From Spongisporangium articulatum (GTDB lineage Bacteria > Actinomycetota > Actinomycetes > Actinomycetales > Kineosporiaceae), in NCBI RefSeq assembly GCF_044465595.1, contig NZ_JBITLV010000004.1, forward strand, positions 372,001-436,000: a stretch of DNA of 64,000 nt, written 5' to 3'. The notes beneath the pieces are model-generated. The model had not been told where the DNA came from, ran no database searches, and worked only from the letters and a program-made list of their open reading frames with translations. Below are positions 8,477 through 16,885 of this stretch, one piece after another (the stretch's first letter is position 1; each line of letters starts with the position of its first letter). The position numbers were made by a program, and so were the translations under genes.

Positions 8477-9511
8477 CTACGAAGCGTACGCAATCGCCTG
8501 CTGGATGGCGGCCGTGGTCTGCGAGATCTCGTGCGAATGCCCCAGGTCGACGACGAACGCGTCCTCCCCGCGCGTGCGGGCGGCGACCGCCTCGATCATC
8601 AGTTGGTACGGATTCACCGGCGCGAAGCTCTCCCTGCGCACGGCGCGGTCGGGCGTGGTGATCGTGAGCTCCACCGGCATCCCCAGCGCGGTGAACGCCG
8701 GGTCTCCGAAGGCCAGCGTCGCGCCCTCACCGGTCACCGTCACCACCTGGCTGTCCGGGGCGGCGATCCCGCAGCTGATCGCCGCCTGCGCGCCCGGCTC
8801 GACCCGGCCCGGGCCGGTGAGCGGAGCGTCGCCCGGCACCCGTAGCCGGGCGCCGAGGTCGACGTCCACGCCCGTGCCGTTGAGCTCGGCCCTCGCCTCG
8901 ACGACGTCCAGCCGCGAACCCAGCACCAGGTGCACCAACGACAGCGCGTAGCAGCCGACGTCGTACAGCCCGCCCCCGCCGCGGGCCGGGTCGTAGCGGT
9001 AGTGCTGCGCGGGGTCGGCGTCCTTCGGGCCGGCGAAGCTGAACTCCGCGGTGACCTGCCGCACCGGTCCGAGAGCGCCCTGGCGGAGCAACTGCTCCAG
9101 CCGGCGCGTGCGCGGGTGCCAGCGGTACCAGAAGGCCTCGACCAGCAGCCGGTCGGCCGCCCGGGCCGCGTCGGTCATGCGCTCGACCTCGGCCGGCGTC
9201 AGGCCGATCGGCTTCTCGCAGATCACGTGCTTGCCGGCCTCCAGGGCGGCCAGCGTCCAGGGCAGGTGCCCCGCGTTGTCGAGCGCGACGTAGACCAGGT
9301 CGACGTCGTCCGCCTCGACCAGGGCGCGATACCCGTCCGCACCCTCGTACGCGCGGCCGGCGGGTTGCACGGCCTCGGCGCGGGCCCGGTCGCGGGCCGC
9401 GGCCGACTGGACGACGACGCCCGCCGCCGCGTGCGCGGCCGGGGCCAGGGCCCGCTGGACGATGCCCCCCGCGCCGACGAATCCGAGCCGGACGGGGGTG
9501 GGGGAGGTCAT
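8477..9511 (-). CDS. Gfo/Idh/MocA family NAD(P)-dependent oxidoreductase
   Basis: Cytosolic dehydrogenase of the glucose-fructose oxidoreductase/inositol dehydrogenase family, 344 aa. The Rossmann glycine motif GFVGAGGIVQ lies at residues 9-18, the catalytic CEKPIGLT block near 95, and a C-terminal alpha/beta domain carries the AFWYRWHP segment typical of dihydrodiol-dehydrogenase-like members. ATG 9511 follows TAATCT by six bases, indicating a leaderless mRNA. The stop lies one base before the start chosen for the next gene. The substrate (a sugar, polyol or diol) cannot be read from sequence. Confidence 0.88.
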   Translation of the reverse strand: MTSPTPVRLGFVGAGGIVQRALAPAAHAAAGVVVQSAAARDRARAEAVQPAGRAYEGADGYRALVEADDVDLVYVALDNAGHLPWTLAALEAGKHVICEKPIGLTPAEVERMTDAARAADRLLVEAFWYRWHPRTRRLEQLLRQGALGPVRQVTAEFSFAGPKDADPAQHYRYDPARGGGGLYDVGCYALSLVHLVLGSRLDVVEARAELNGTGVDVDLGARLRVPGDAPLTGPGRVEPGAQAAISCGIAAPDSQVVTVTGEGATLAFGDPAFTALGMPVELTITTPDRAVRRESFAPVNPYQLMIEAVAARTRGEDAFVVDLGHSHEISQTTAAIQQAIAYAS

Positions 9512-9517
9512 GCCGAG

Positions 9518-9523
9518 AGATTA
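9518..9523 (-). promoter_or_regulatory. -10 box of the Gfo/Idh gene (leaderless)
   Basis: TAATCT on the minus strand, six bases upstream of ATG 9511. Confidence 0.5.
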
Positions 9524-9574
9524 GTCAGAGCCATCCAGACGCTCCGGTTCGACGTGGCACGCGAACCTGTAAGA

Positions 9575-10606
9575 ATGACCGCCATGCCAGCGACGGGATC
9601 CCTGACCCGGCCCCGACTCTTCTCGGGGATCCAGCCCACGAACGACTCGCTCCACCTGGGCAACTACCTCGGCGCGCTGGCCAACTGGGTACCCCTGCAG
9701 GCCGAGTACGACGCCATCTACAGCGTCGTCGACCTGCACGCGATCACGCTGCCGCAGGAGCCGGCCGTGCTGCGCCACCGCACCCGGGTGACCGCCGCGC
9801 AGTTCCTGGCCGCCGGGATCGACCCGGTCCGCTCGATCGTCTTCTGCCAGAGCCACGTGCCCGAGCACGCCGAGCTGGCCTGGGTGCTGTCCTGCATCAC
9901 CGGGTTCGGCGAGGCGAGCCGGATGACCCAGTTCAAGGACAAGGCCTCGCGTGAGGGCACCGACGGTTCGGGCGTCGGGCTGTTCACCTACCCGATCCTG
10001 CAGGCCGCGGACATCCTGCTCTACGACGCGGACGCCGTCCCGGTGGGTGAGGACCAGCGCCAGCACCTCGAGCTGTCCCGCGACCTGGCCCAGCGGTTCA
10101 ACCACCGCTTCGGCGAGACGTTCGTCGTCCCGCGCCCCCACATCGTGAAGGAGACGGCGAAGATCGCCGACCTCCAGAACCCCGAGAAGAAGATGAGCAA
10201 GAGCCTCGGCGGCAGCGGTTGCCTGGACCTGCTCGACGACCCGAAGGCGTCGGCGAAGAAGATCCGCTCGGCGGTCACCGACGCCGGTCGCGAGATCGCG
10301 TTCGACCCCGAGAACAAGCCCGGCGTCTCGAACCTGCTGACCATCCTCTCGGCGCTGTCCGGCACCGACGTGCCCACGCTGGTGTCCAAGTTCGAGGGCG
10401 CGGGGTACGGCGACCTGAAGAAGGAGGTCGCCGAGGCCTACCTCGGCTTCGTCGAGCCGTTCCAGGCCCGGGTCGAGGAGCTGATGACGGACGAGCAGGC
10501 GCTCGACGACATCCTCGCGGACGGCGCCCGCCGGGCCCGCGCGCTCGCCGCGCCCAAGCTCGCCGAGGCGTACGACAAGGTCGGCTTCCTGCGCGGTCGT
10601 CCGTGA
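9575..10606 (+). CDS. trpS: Tryptophanyl-tRNA synthetase
   Basis: Class I aminoacyl-tRNA synthetase that charges tRNA-Trp. The 343 aa carry the HIGH-type motif as HLGN in FSGIQPTNDSLHLGNYLGA, the block VGEDQRQHLELSRD and the KMSKS loop. The start is ATG 9575, or ATG 9584, where AAGAAT ends seven bases before; both lie directly ahead of conserved sequence. The stop overlaps the next start (GTGA), so the 2H phosphoesterase is co-translated. The trpS-YihY neighbourhood is conserved in actinobacteria (in M. tuberculosis, Rv3336c-Rv3335c, from memory). Confidence 0.97.
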   Translation: MTAMPATGSLTRPRLFSGIQPTNDSLHLGNYLGALANWVPLQAEYDAIYSVVDLHAITLPQEPAVLRHRTRVTAAQFLAAGIDPVRSIVFCQSHVPEHAELAWVLSCITGFGEASRMTQFKDKASREGTDGSGVGLFTYPILQAADILLYDADAVPVGEDQRQHLELSRDLAQRFNHRFGETFVVPRPHIVKETAKIADLQNPEKKMSKSLGGSGCLDLLDDPKASAKKIRSAVTDAGREIAFDPENKPGVSNLLTILSALSGTDVPTLVSKFEGAGYGDLKKEVAEAYLGFVEPFQARVEELMTDEQALDDILADGARRARALAAPKLAEAYDKVGFLRGRP

Positions 10607-11196
10607 CGCAGCTACCGCGCGCGGCGGACTCGCCGACCATGAGCATGCCGGTCCGGCCGGCCTCGGCCCAGGACGACCTGGTGACCATCGGCGTCGTCAT
10701 CGACGTGCCCGAACCGTACGGCGAGGAACTGCAGCGCTGGCGGGCCGACTTCGGCGACCCGCTGGCCCGGGCCATCCCCGCGCACATCACGCTGCTGCCG
10801 CCCACCGAGGTGGCCGCGGTCGATTCCGCCGCGATCGCCGAGCACCTGGCCGAGGTGACCTCGCGGCTGCGCAGTTTCGGCGTCCGGCTACGCGGCACCG
10901 ACTCGTTCCGGCCGGTCTCGCCGGTCGTCTTCATCAGCCTGCTCGACGGGGCGGACGACTGCGACCGGCTGCAGGAGAGCATCCGCACCGGCCCGCTGAA
11001 GCGCGAGCTGTCGTTCGAGTACCACCCGCACGTGACCGTCGCCCACCACCTCGACGAGGCGGCGCTGGACCGGGCCCAGACGACACTGGTCGACTACGCC
11101 GCCGACTTCACCGTCGACGGGGTCTCGTTCTACGAGCACGGGCCGTCGGGCTGGCGGCTGGAGCGGCGGTTCCTCTTCGGCGACGTGTCGGACTAG
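10603..11196 (+). CDS. 2H phosphoesterase (2'-5' RNA ligase / ThpR-like)
   Basis: Member of the two-histidine phosphoesterase superfamily, 197 aa. Both catalytic HxT motifs are present: HIT in IPAHITLLPP (near residue 62) and HVT in YHPHVTVAHH (near 145). Such proteins act on 2'-5' linkages or cyclic phosphates in RNA or nucleotides. GTG 10603 overlaps the trpS stop by four bases; an internal ATG at 10639 is an alternative start and would remove a poorly conserved N-terminus. Linkage to a tRNA synthetase gene suggests, but does not prove, an RNA substrate. Confidence 0.85.
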   Translation: MTQLPRAADSPTMSMPVRPASAQDDLVTIGVVIDVPEPYGEELQRWRADFGDPLARAIPAHITLLPPTEVAAVDSAAIAEHLAEVTSRLRSFGVRLRGTDSFRPVSPVVFISLLDGADDCDRLQESIRTGPLKRELSFEYHPHVTVAHHLDEAALDRAQTTLVDYAADFTVDGVSFYEHGPSGWRLERRFLFGDVSD

Positions 11197-11210
11197 GACG
11201 TCGGGGGGTC

Positions 11211-12329
11211 GTGACCGCAGTGGCGAGTCGGGTGGACGAGGCGAAAGGCCTGCTGGAGCGCGCCAAGGCGTCGGTCCCGTGGCGGGCCTGGGAGCGTTAC
11301 GGCAAGGCGCGCGGGCCGGTGCTCGCGGGCGGCATGGGTTATGCGGCGCTGTTCTCGCTGATCCCGGCCATCGCGGTCGGGTTCTTCGTCTTCGGTTTGA
11401 TCGTCGGCGACAACGAGGACCTCGAGCTGCGGATGGCGAACGGGGTGAACGACAGCGTCGGGACGCCGGTGATCATCACCCGGGCGGGGGGCCCGGGGAT
11501 CGTGACCATCGACCGGCTGGTCGGGGGCGGCACTCTGACCATCGCGGGCGTCGTCGGGATCGTCGGCCTGCTGTTCACCGGGTTCGGCTGGCTGGACGCG
11601 ATGCGCGAGGGCATCCGCGCGATGTTCGGGCAGCCGCCGATGGAGGACAACCCGGTCAAGGGCAAGGGGCGTGACCTGCTGGTGCTGGTCGGCATCGGCC
11701 TGCTCGTACTCCTTTCCACCGCGGCGGGTTTCGCGGTCACAGCCGTCACGGGGTGGTTGCTGAGCCCGATCGGGCTGGACGACTCGACGGTCGGCTCGAT
11801 CGTGCTCGGCGCCCTGAGCGCGCTGGTGGTGCTGGCCGTGGACGTCGGCATCTACCTCTTGCTGTTCCGCACCCTGGCCGGGCTGCACCTGCCCCGCGAG
11901 GACCTCGTGGACGCGGCGCTGTTCGGGGGGATCGCGCTCGGGGTGCTCAAGCTGACCGGTGGCCTGCTGTTGCAGGGGGCGACGCACAACAAGTTCCTGG
12001 CCACGTTCGGGGTGCTCCTCGGGCTGCTGGTCTGGCTGAACCTGATCGCCCGGGTCACGCTCGTGGCCGCGTCCTGGGGCGCCATCGTGGCCCTCGACCG
12101 CGGCCACCTGACCGAGCTCCAGCCGGTCACCGGCACCTTCCCCGTCGAGCGGCTGGAACTCGACGAGCGTCCGGGCGCCTTCCAGCCCGTCGTGAGTCCC
12201 CGCGCCGCGGACCGGGTCTCGATCGTCGCCGGGGCCGTCCTCGGCGTCGCCGCGCTGGGCGCCGCGCGCGCCGGTGCCAACGCCGTGCGCGCCGTCCGGG
12301 ACGCAGCCAGGGACCTCACCACCCGCTGA
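11211..12329 (+). CDS. YihY/virulence factor BrkB family inner membrane protein
   Basis: Polytopic membrane protein, 372 aa, with about six hydrophobic helices: around residues 40-65, 105-130, 155-180, 195-220, 235-260 and 265-290. The family-typical AGGMGYAALFSLIPA segment in helix 1 and the NKFLATFGVLLGLLVWLNLIARV segment are present. It was once called ribonuclease BN by mistake; the role of the family is not established, with transport or envelope functions proposed. It starts with GTG 14 bases after the phosphoesterase gene, so it is probably in the trpS operon. The C-terminal 70 residues are cytosolic and alanine-rich. Confidence 0.88.
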   Translation: MTAVASRVDEAKGLLERAKASVPWRAWERYGKARGPVLAGGMGYAALFSLIPAIAVGFFVFGLIVGDNEDLELRMANGVNDSVGTPVIITRAGGPGIVTIDRLVGGGTLTIAGVVGIVGLLFTGFGWLDAMREGIRAMFGQPPMEDNPVKGKGRDLLVLVGIGLLVLLSTAAGFAVTAVTGWLLSPIGLDDSTVGSIVLGALSALVVLAVDVGIYLLLFRTLAGLHLPREDLVDAALFGGIALGVLKLTGGLLLQGATHNKFLATFGVLLGLLVWLNLIARVTLVAASWGAIVALDRGHLTELQPVTGTFPVERLELDERPGAFQPVVSPRAADRVSIVAGAVLGVAALGAARAGANAVRAVRDAARDLTTR

Positions 12330-12403
12330 CCCCAGCGCCCGGGCTCACCTGCGGGACGACGACCGCCTCGCCTGGGTGCGGACGATACGCCCGTGTGCTC
12401 GAC

Positions 12404-12462
12404 TGGAACGTTCTGCCCCGTAAGAGCCTGCTGAGGGCTGGTTTACGGGGCTGAAGGTTCCA
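12404..12462. terminator. Palindromic repeat, family A copy 2
   Basis: Arms 12404-12423 and 12443-12462 pair over 20 bases with two mismatches around a 19-base loop. The left arm contains GGAACGTTCTGCCCCG, the same sequence as the element at 4170, and the right arm is again followed by CACTCG. It separates the convergent YihY gene and the GT-C-like gene. Confidence 0.7.
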
Positions 12463-12471
12463 CTCGGCGGT

Positions 12472-14436
12472 TCAGGTGGGGGCGGGTTTGAGTTTGTTGC
12501 CCAGGGCGTAGGCACCGAGGCACAGCGTCGTGGACCCGAGGTCGTCGATCACCAGCGTGTTCGCCGGGCCGCCGGGTACGTCGACGAACACCGACCCGAG
12601 CCCCTTGGCGAGGTCGAACCGCACGGGGGAGCCCGTCGTCCCCAACTGCACGGTCGCCGAGCCGGCCCGGTTCGTCAGGTAGCTCAACTGCAGCTTCCAC
12701 CGCCACTCGATCACCCGGCTGGACAGCCGGACGACCAGCCGGCCGTCGGTCGAGCACGTCGTCGGCAGGCTGACGGGCGACGAGTCGACCGCGGCCCTCA
12801 CCACCCGGCCGTCCTCGGTCACGGTGTAGAGCTCGGCGGCCGAACCGACGAAAGTCGGCTGCTGGTCGAGCATCCTGCTGATGTAGGTGAGCTTGCGGGA
12901 GTCCTCGAACGTCGCGGTCATGACCGACTCGGGCAGCGTCTCGTCGGGGAACATCCGGACCGGCCGCGTCCCGCCGTCCGACTGCGAGTCGAGCGAGGAG
13001 CGCAGGTTGTCGAAGTAGGTGCGGGTCGGGTTCTTCGTCCAGTGACCCATGTAGGTCTCGCCGGAGACGAGCCCGCCGAGGCTCATCACCAGCACCGTCA
13101 CCAGGCCGCCGACGGCCACCCGGCCGCCCGTGCCGAACACCCACGAGGGCCCCGGCCGGCCGTTCGGACGGGCGAGCCCGGCATCCAGCCCGGGGCGCAG
13201 CGGCATGATGGCCAGACCGAGCGCGACGGCGGCCATCGCCGCCGTGTCGGTGATGTAGCGGGTGTCCCGCCCGATCAGGGGCCCCACGAACCCGAGCCGG
13301 GTCCGGGCGACCAGCACCACCGACACCGTCACGAACACCCCCAGCAGCGCCCAACCCCGCCAGGCGCCCGGGTGCAGCCGCGCGGTCAGCACCACCGTGG
13401 CCAGGCACACGAGCAGTGCGAGCACGGTCAACGGCCAGACCGGCCCCGGCCACGCGGTCGCGGTGTCGTTGGGGGCCAGCCAGCGCAGGGGCCCGCCGAC
13501 CAGGCTGGGCAGGAACGACTCCAGCACCATGTACCGGACGAGGGTCAGGTAGTCGCCGAGGCCCGACTTCTGCGGCCCGCCGGTGTCGATCTGCACCCGC
13601 CCCAGGTAGGCGACGAGGAAGCCGACCGCGAGCCCCAGCTGCAGCAGCCAGTAGAAGGGGTGGGCCCACAGGGCGCGGAACGGCCGGGTCAGCCAGGTCC
13701 CGGACACCTGGTAGGCCACCGCGTACAGCCCGAGCACGACCAGCACGGTCAGCGCCTTCTCGAAGAACAGCAGCCCGAACAGGATCGCCCCGACGGCCAC
13801 CGCCAGGTCGCGCAGGCGCCCGGTCGCCCAGTAGCCGATGTGCCCGTACAGGGACGCCACCAGCGCGAACGTGACCGGCAGCCACTGCATCGCGGCCGCC
13901 CACCACAACGTCGAGGTCAGCGTGACGGCGGTCGCGCAGAACATCCCGAGCGGGACGAGGATGCCCGGCCGGTTACCGAACATCCGGCGCAGCAGCGCCA
14001 GCAGCGCCAGGTCGGTCGCGGCGGTCAGCAGCCAGATCGCGGTCGCGGCGGGCCACCAGGTGAGCGGCCCGATCCGGTCGACGAGCCAGGCGATCGCGAA
14101 CGTGCCCGGCACGAGGTGACCGTTGTAGTCGGCGAACAGCAGGTCGGTGCCGAACGGGCGCCTCGCCAGCGCGAGCAGGTTGAGGTCGTCCTGCCACCAC
14201 CAGCCCCGGGCCAGCCGGGTCGCGGTCAGGACCAGGTGGACGACGATCAGCAGCCACGCCGTCGGGACCACCCGCAGGCGCAGCACCGTGCCCGCGGGTC
14301 CGGAGGTCAGCGGGACGGTGACGACGTCCGCCCCGGCCGGCTCGACCGGGCCCGGGCCGTCGGGCGTGCGCGCGGCCCGCCGCGACCGGTCGCGGCGCAG
14401 TTCCGCGCGGCCGGGCGGGGCGCCGGTCCCGGACAT
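12472..14436 (-). CDS. Large polytopic membrane protein, GT-C glycosyltransferase-like
   Basis: A 654-aa protein with a charged N-terminus (1-50), about ten hydrophobic segments between 55 and 440, and a C-terminal extracytoplasmic domain of about 210 residues predicted as beta-rich. After the first membrane helix comes ARGWWWQDDLNLLAL, an Asp-Asp pair in the first external loop as in GT-C polyprenyl-phosphate-sugar transferases. I therefore infer transfer of a lipid-linked sugar to a cell-wall or secreted acceptor; no family was firmly recognised. Its ATG shares its A with the stop of a five-codon leader ORF, which itself starts on the dacB stop (see 14428-14456). Envelope genes upstream and the GDP-mannose gene nearby agree with this role. 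Confidence 0.7.
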   Translation of the reverse strand: MSGTGAPPGRAELRRDRSRRAARTPDGPGPVEPAGADVVTVPLTSGPAGTVLRLRVVPTAWLLIVVHLVLTATRLARGWWWQDDLNLLALARRPFGTDLLFADYNGHLVPGTFAIAWLVDRIGPLTWWPAATAIWLLTAATDLALLALLRRMFGNRPGILVPLGMFCATAVTLTSTLWWAAAMQWLPVTFALVASLYGHIGYWATGRLRDLAVAVGAILFGLLFFEKALTVLVVLGLYAVAYQVSGTWLTRPFRALWAHPFYWLLQLGLAVGFLVAYLGRVQIDTGGPQKSGLGDYLTLVRYMVLESFLPSLVGGPLRWLAPNDTATAWPGPVWPLTVLALLVCLATVVLTARLHPGAWRGWALLGVFVTVSVVLVARTRLGFVGPLIGRDTRYITDTAAMAAVALGLAIMPLRPGLDAGLARPNGRPGPSWVFGTGGRVAVGGLVTVLVMSLGGLVSGETYMGHWTKNPTRTYFDNLRSSLDSQSDGGTRPVRMFPDETLPESVMTATFEDSRKLTYISRMLDQQPTFVGSAAELYTVTEDGRVVRAAVDSSPVSLPTTCSTDGRLVVRLSSRVIEWRWKLQLSYLTNRAGSATVQLGTTGSPVRFDLAKGLGSVFVDVPGGPANTLVIDDLGSTTLCLGAYALGNKLKPAPT

Positions 14437-14456
14437 CAGCAGGCCCCGGACATCAG
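14428..14456 (-). promoter_or_regulatory. Duplicated start site with five-codon minicistron
   Basis: CCCGGACATCAG occurs twice, 17 bases apart (14428-14439 and 14445-14456). On the minus strand the upstream copy gives the dacB TGA joined to an ATG. That ATG opens the ORF ATG TCC GGG GCC TGC TGA (14453 down to 14436), and its TGA shares an A with the ATG of the GT-C-like gene. Two consecutive TGATG junctions result, so ribosomes leaving dacB may re-initiate twice. Confidence 0.7.
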
Positions 14457-15685
14457 TAGTAGAACCTCTCGTGCCGCACCTGCCGGGACCGGCGTTGCCG
14501 GAGCACGAGCGAACCGGCGGCCAGGGCCGCGACGAGGACGGCGCCGACGAACACGTACAGCTCGTCGCGGCTCAGACCGAGCCGTTCCAGGCGCACCTGG
14601 GCCGCGTTCGCCAACCGGTCGGCCAGCGGAGCCTGCTGCGCGCCGGCCAGGTGCGGGACCGCCTGCGGGGCGGCGTCTTCCGTCCCGGCACCGAGCTCGC
14701 CCGGCTGGACAAGGGTGCCCACCGGGGTGACCTGCGGGCCGTACCGGAACGCCCAGTCCAGCATCGCCGTGGCGCCCGTGAAGATGGTCGCGCCGCCGGT
14801 GTGCATCATCACCACGAGGTAGCTGTGCCCGCCCCGGCTGGCCGACCCGACGAACGAGGCCTGCGCGGCGACGGTGTACCCGTTCTTCACCCCGGTGGCG
14901 CCCTGGAGCGTGCCGAGCAGGTGGTTGTGGTTCTGGGTGGAGAACCGGTCCCGCGACTTCCCGAACGACTTGCCCCGCCCCGGGAACGCGTACTGCCGGG
15001 TCGTCATGACCTTGGCCAGGTAGGGGTTCTGCAGCGCGGCGGCTCCGGCCAGCGCCAGGTCGTAGGCGCTGCTGGTCTGGCCGGGGGCGTCGAGACCACT
15101 GGTGGTGCGCGGCACGGTGTCGAGCGCGCCGAGGTCCCGGGCGACGGCCTGCAGCTTGGCCACGGCCGCGGCCTGCCCGCCGGACAGCTGCCCGAGCGCG
15201 TGCGCGCAGTCGTTGCCGCTGCCCATCAACAGGCCGTGCACCAGGTCGTCGACCGTGTACCTCGAACCGGGCACCAGCCCGACCTTCGTCCCGTCGATCG
15301 CGGCGTCGGCCGGCTTGGCCGTGTACACCTGCCGGGGGCTCAGCTCGGTGGCCAGCGCCAGCGCGGTGAAGATCTTCAACGTGGACGCCGGGGCCAGGCC
15401 CCGGTGCGCGTTGCGCGCGGCCAGCACGGTGTGGTTCGTCAGGTCGGCGATCAGCCAGGACGTCGCCTTGGGCACCTTCGGGGCCGGGACGCCGCCGGGC
15501 CGGTCGAGCTGCGTGCCCGCCACTCCCAGCCGCTCGCCGCCGACGGTGAGGGACGTGCCGGGCCCCGAACCGTAGGTCGGCGTGGGGGTCGGGGTGGTCG
15601 TCGTCCCGGCGAGTGCGGGGGCCCCGGTGAGTGAGGCGCCGATCAGCAGGCAGGCGACAAGCACACACCGCCCGCTGTTGCGCAT
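14453..15685 (-). CDS. dacB: D-alanyl-D-alanine carboxypeptidase (S11, DacB/PBP type)
   Basis: Exported serine peptidase that trims the terminal D-Ala from peptidoglycan stem peptides. The 410 aa comprise a signal peptide (1-27, ALAG), a Thr/Pro-rich linker, the catalytic domain and a C-terminal membrane anchor (about 377-397) before a basic, tyrosine-ended tail. Catalytic motifs are Ser101-x-x-Lys104 (STLK), Ser156-Gly-Asn158, and Lys267-Asn-Gly269 where KTG is usual. TAGTCT lies eight bases before the ATG, inside the 3' end of the glycosyltransferase-like gene, so dacB has its own promoter. The KNG substitution still leaves the essential lysine. Confidence 0.92.
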   Translation of the reverse strand: MRNSGRCVLVACLLIGASLTGAPALAGTTTTPTPTPTYGSGPGTSLTVGGERLGVAGTQLDRPGGVPAPKVPKATSWLIADLTNHTVLAARNAHRGLAPASTLKIFTALALATELSPRQVYTAKPADAAIDGTKVGLVPGSRYTVDDLVHGLLMGSGNDCAHALGQLSGGQAAAVAKLQAVARDLGALDTVPRTTSGLDAPGQTSSAYDLALAGAAALQNPYLAKVMTTRQYAFPGRGKSFGKSRDRFSTQNHNHLLGTLQGATGVKNGYTVAAQASFVGSASRGGHSYLVVMMHTGGATIFTGATAMLDWAFRYGPQVTPVGTLVQPGELGAGTEDAAPQAVPHLAGAQQAPLADRLANAAQVRLERLGLSRDELYVFVGAVLVAALAAGSLVLRQRRSRQVRHERFYY

Positions 15686-15696
15686 GGGGCCAGAGA

Positions 15697-16773
15697 CTAC
15701 TGGCCCGCGTTGCGCAGTGTGATGAGCTCGCGATAGCGGGCCAGAACTTCGTCACCGTGCGCCTGCGCGGCCCGGCGCTCGAACCCGGAACGGGCCGCGA
15801 GACCCGCCCAGCGCCGCCGGTCCGCGTCGTCGACCAGCTCGCGGACGCAGCGCGTGAGACCGCGCGCCGTCCCGTCGTGCAGCAGGCCGTCGGGCCGCGG
15901 CCGGTCGACGTCCTCGCCCGGTCCGGCGGGCCGCACGACCGGCACTCCGCTGGCCAGCGCGCGCAGCACGCCCGGCGCGTCCGCTCCCGTCCCGAGGTAG
16001 AGGTCGAGCGCGGCGAACGCCTGGGGGGAGTCGCCGACCACGACGCTGCGCACGCCCGGCAGCTCGCCGAACCCCAGCTCCGGGGCTCCGTCGTGCCCGA
16101 TCACGACGCACGACTCGTCGGCGTCCCACCGGGCCCGGAAGGTGCGCGCCCCCTCGCCCGCGCGCAGCCCCGGGTGGAAGCGGTCGCCGTCCACCCCGAG
16201 CCCGGCGTACGCGACGCGCGGCACGCCGAGGGCGGCGAACCGGGCCAGGCCCGCGCTCGAGCCGACGAGCGTGAGGTCGACCGCCGAGTGCACCCGCCGC
16301 TGCCAGGCGGACCGCAGCGGGCGGACCAGCCGCGCGCGGTCGTCGTCCCGGCAGACCGCCAACGTCGGGACGCCGAGCTGACCGGCCGCGGTGAGGGCGG
16401 CGGCCCCGAGCAGGACGGGGGACGCCAGGTGGACGACGTCGGGCGCGAAGCTGGCCAGCGTCCGCATCACCGTGCGGGTCGGCAGCCCGACGCGCACGCC
16501 GGACAGCCGGACGCCGGGCACGGTCACGACCGGGGCCCCGGCCACGCTCCCGGGGGCGCAGCGGCCCCCCGCCGGGGCCGGGCAGAGCAGGACGGCGTTG
16601 TGACCGCGGGCCCGCAGGTGTTCCAGCAGCCCGACGACGGCCCGGGTGGCGGCGAAGCCGGGGCGCAGCGGCTCGGTCTCGAACGTCTCGGCGACGACGG
16701 CGACCCGCAGGCGGCGCGGGCCCCCGGCGTCGGCGTGGGACTCCAGTTCCGGACGGACAGATAGATCCGACAT
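15697..16773 (-). CDS. Glycosyltransferase GT4-like protein, degenerate
   Basis: GT-B fold glycosyltransferase related to GT4 GDP-mannose-dependent mannosyltransferases: N-terminal block RVAVVAETFETE, then FAPDVVHLASP, GSSAGLARF and YAGLGVDGDRFHP, and a C-terminal LRALASGVPVVRP. At 358 aa it is shorter than usual. Between RARWDADESC and the sugar-nucleotide block the usual VGRLAxEK segment is missing, and the E-x7-E motif is not recognisable (it reads GADAPGVLRALASG). Activity is therefore doubtful, or its donor site has changed. It is divergent from GDP-mannose pyrophosphorylase, which supplies the expected donor. Confidence 0.78.
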   Translation of the reverse strand: MSDLSVRPELESHADAGGPRRLRVAVVAETFETEPLRPGFAATRAVVGLLEHLRARGHNAVLLCPAPAGGRCAPGSVAGAPVVTVPGVRLSGVRVGLPTRTVMRTLASFAPDVVHLASPVLLGAAALTAAGQLGVPTLAVCRDDDRARLVRPLRSAWQRRVHSAVDLTLVGSSAGLARFAALGVPRVAYAGLGVDGDRFHPGLRAGEGARTFRARWDADESCVVIGHDGAPELGFGELPGVRSVVVGDSPQAFAALDLYLGTGADAPGVLRALASGVPVVRPAGPGEDVDRPRPDGLLHDGTARGLTRCVRELVDDADRRRWAGLAARSGFERRAAQAHGDEVLARYRELITLRNAGQ

Positions 16774-16872
16774 GTCCGTCAGCGTCCGTGGCGCTCATGA
16801 TGTGACCGTGAACGAGGGGCGTCTCGCGGGTGATGATTCCCGGGCCTCCAGACGCCGACCTGCACTTCCTTC

Positions 16873-16878
16873 TACTCT
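16873..16878 (+). promoter_or_regulatory. -10 box of manC (leaderless)
   Basis: TACTCT ending seven bases before GTG 16886; this fixes the start against a longer open frame that begins inside the divergent gene. Confidence 0.55.
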
Positions 16879-16885
16879 GGGTGAC

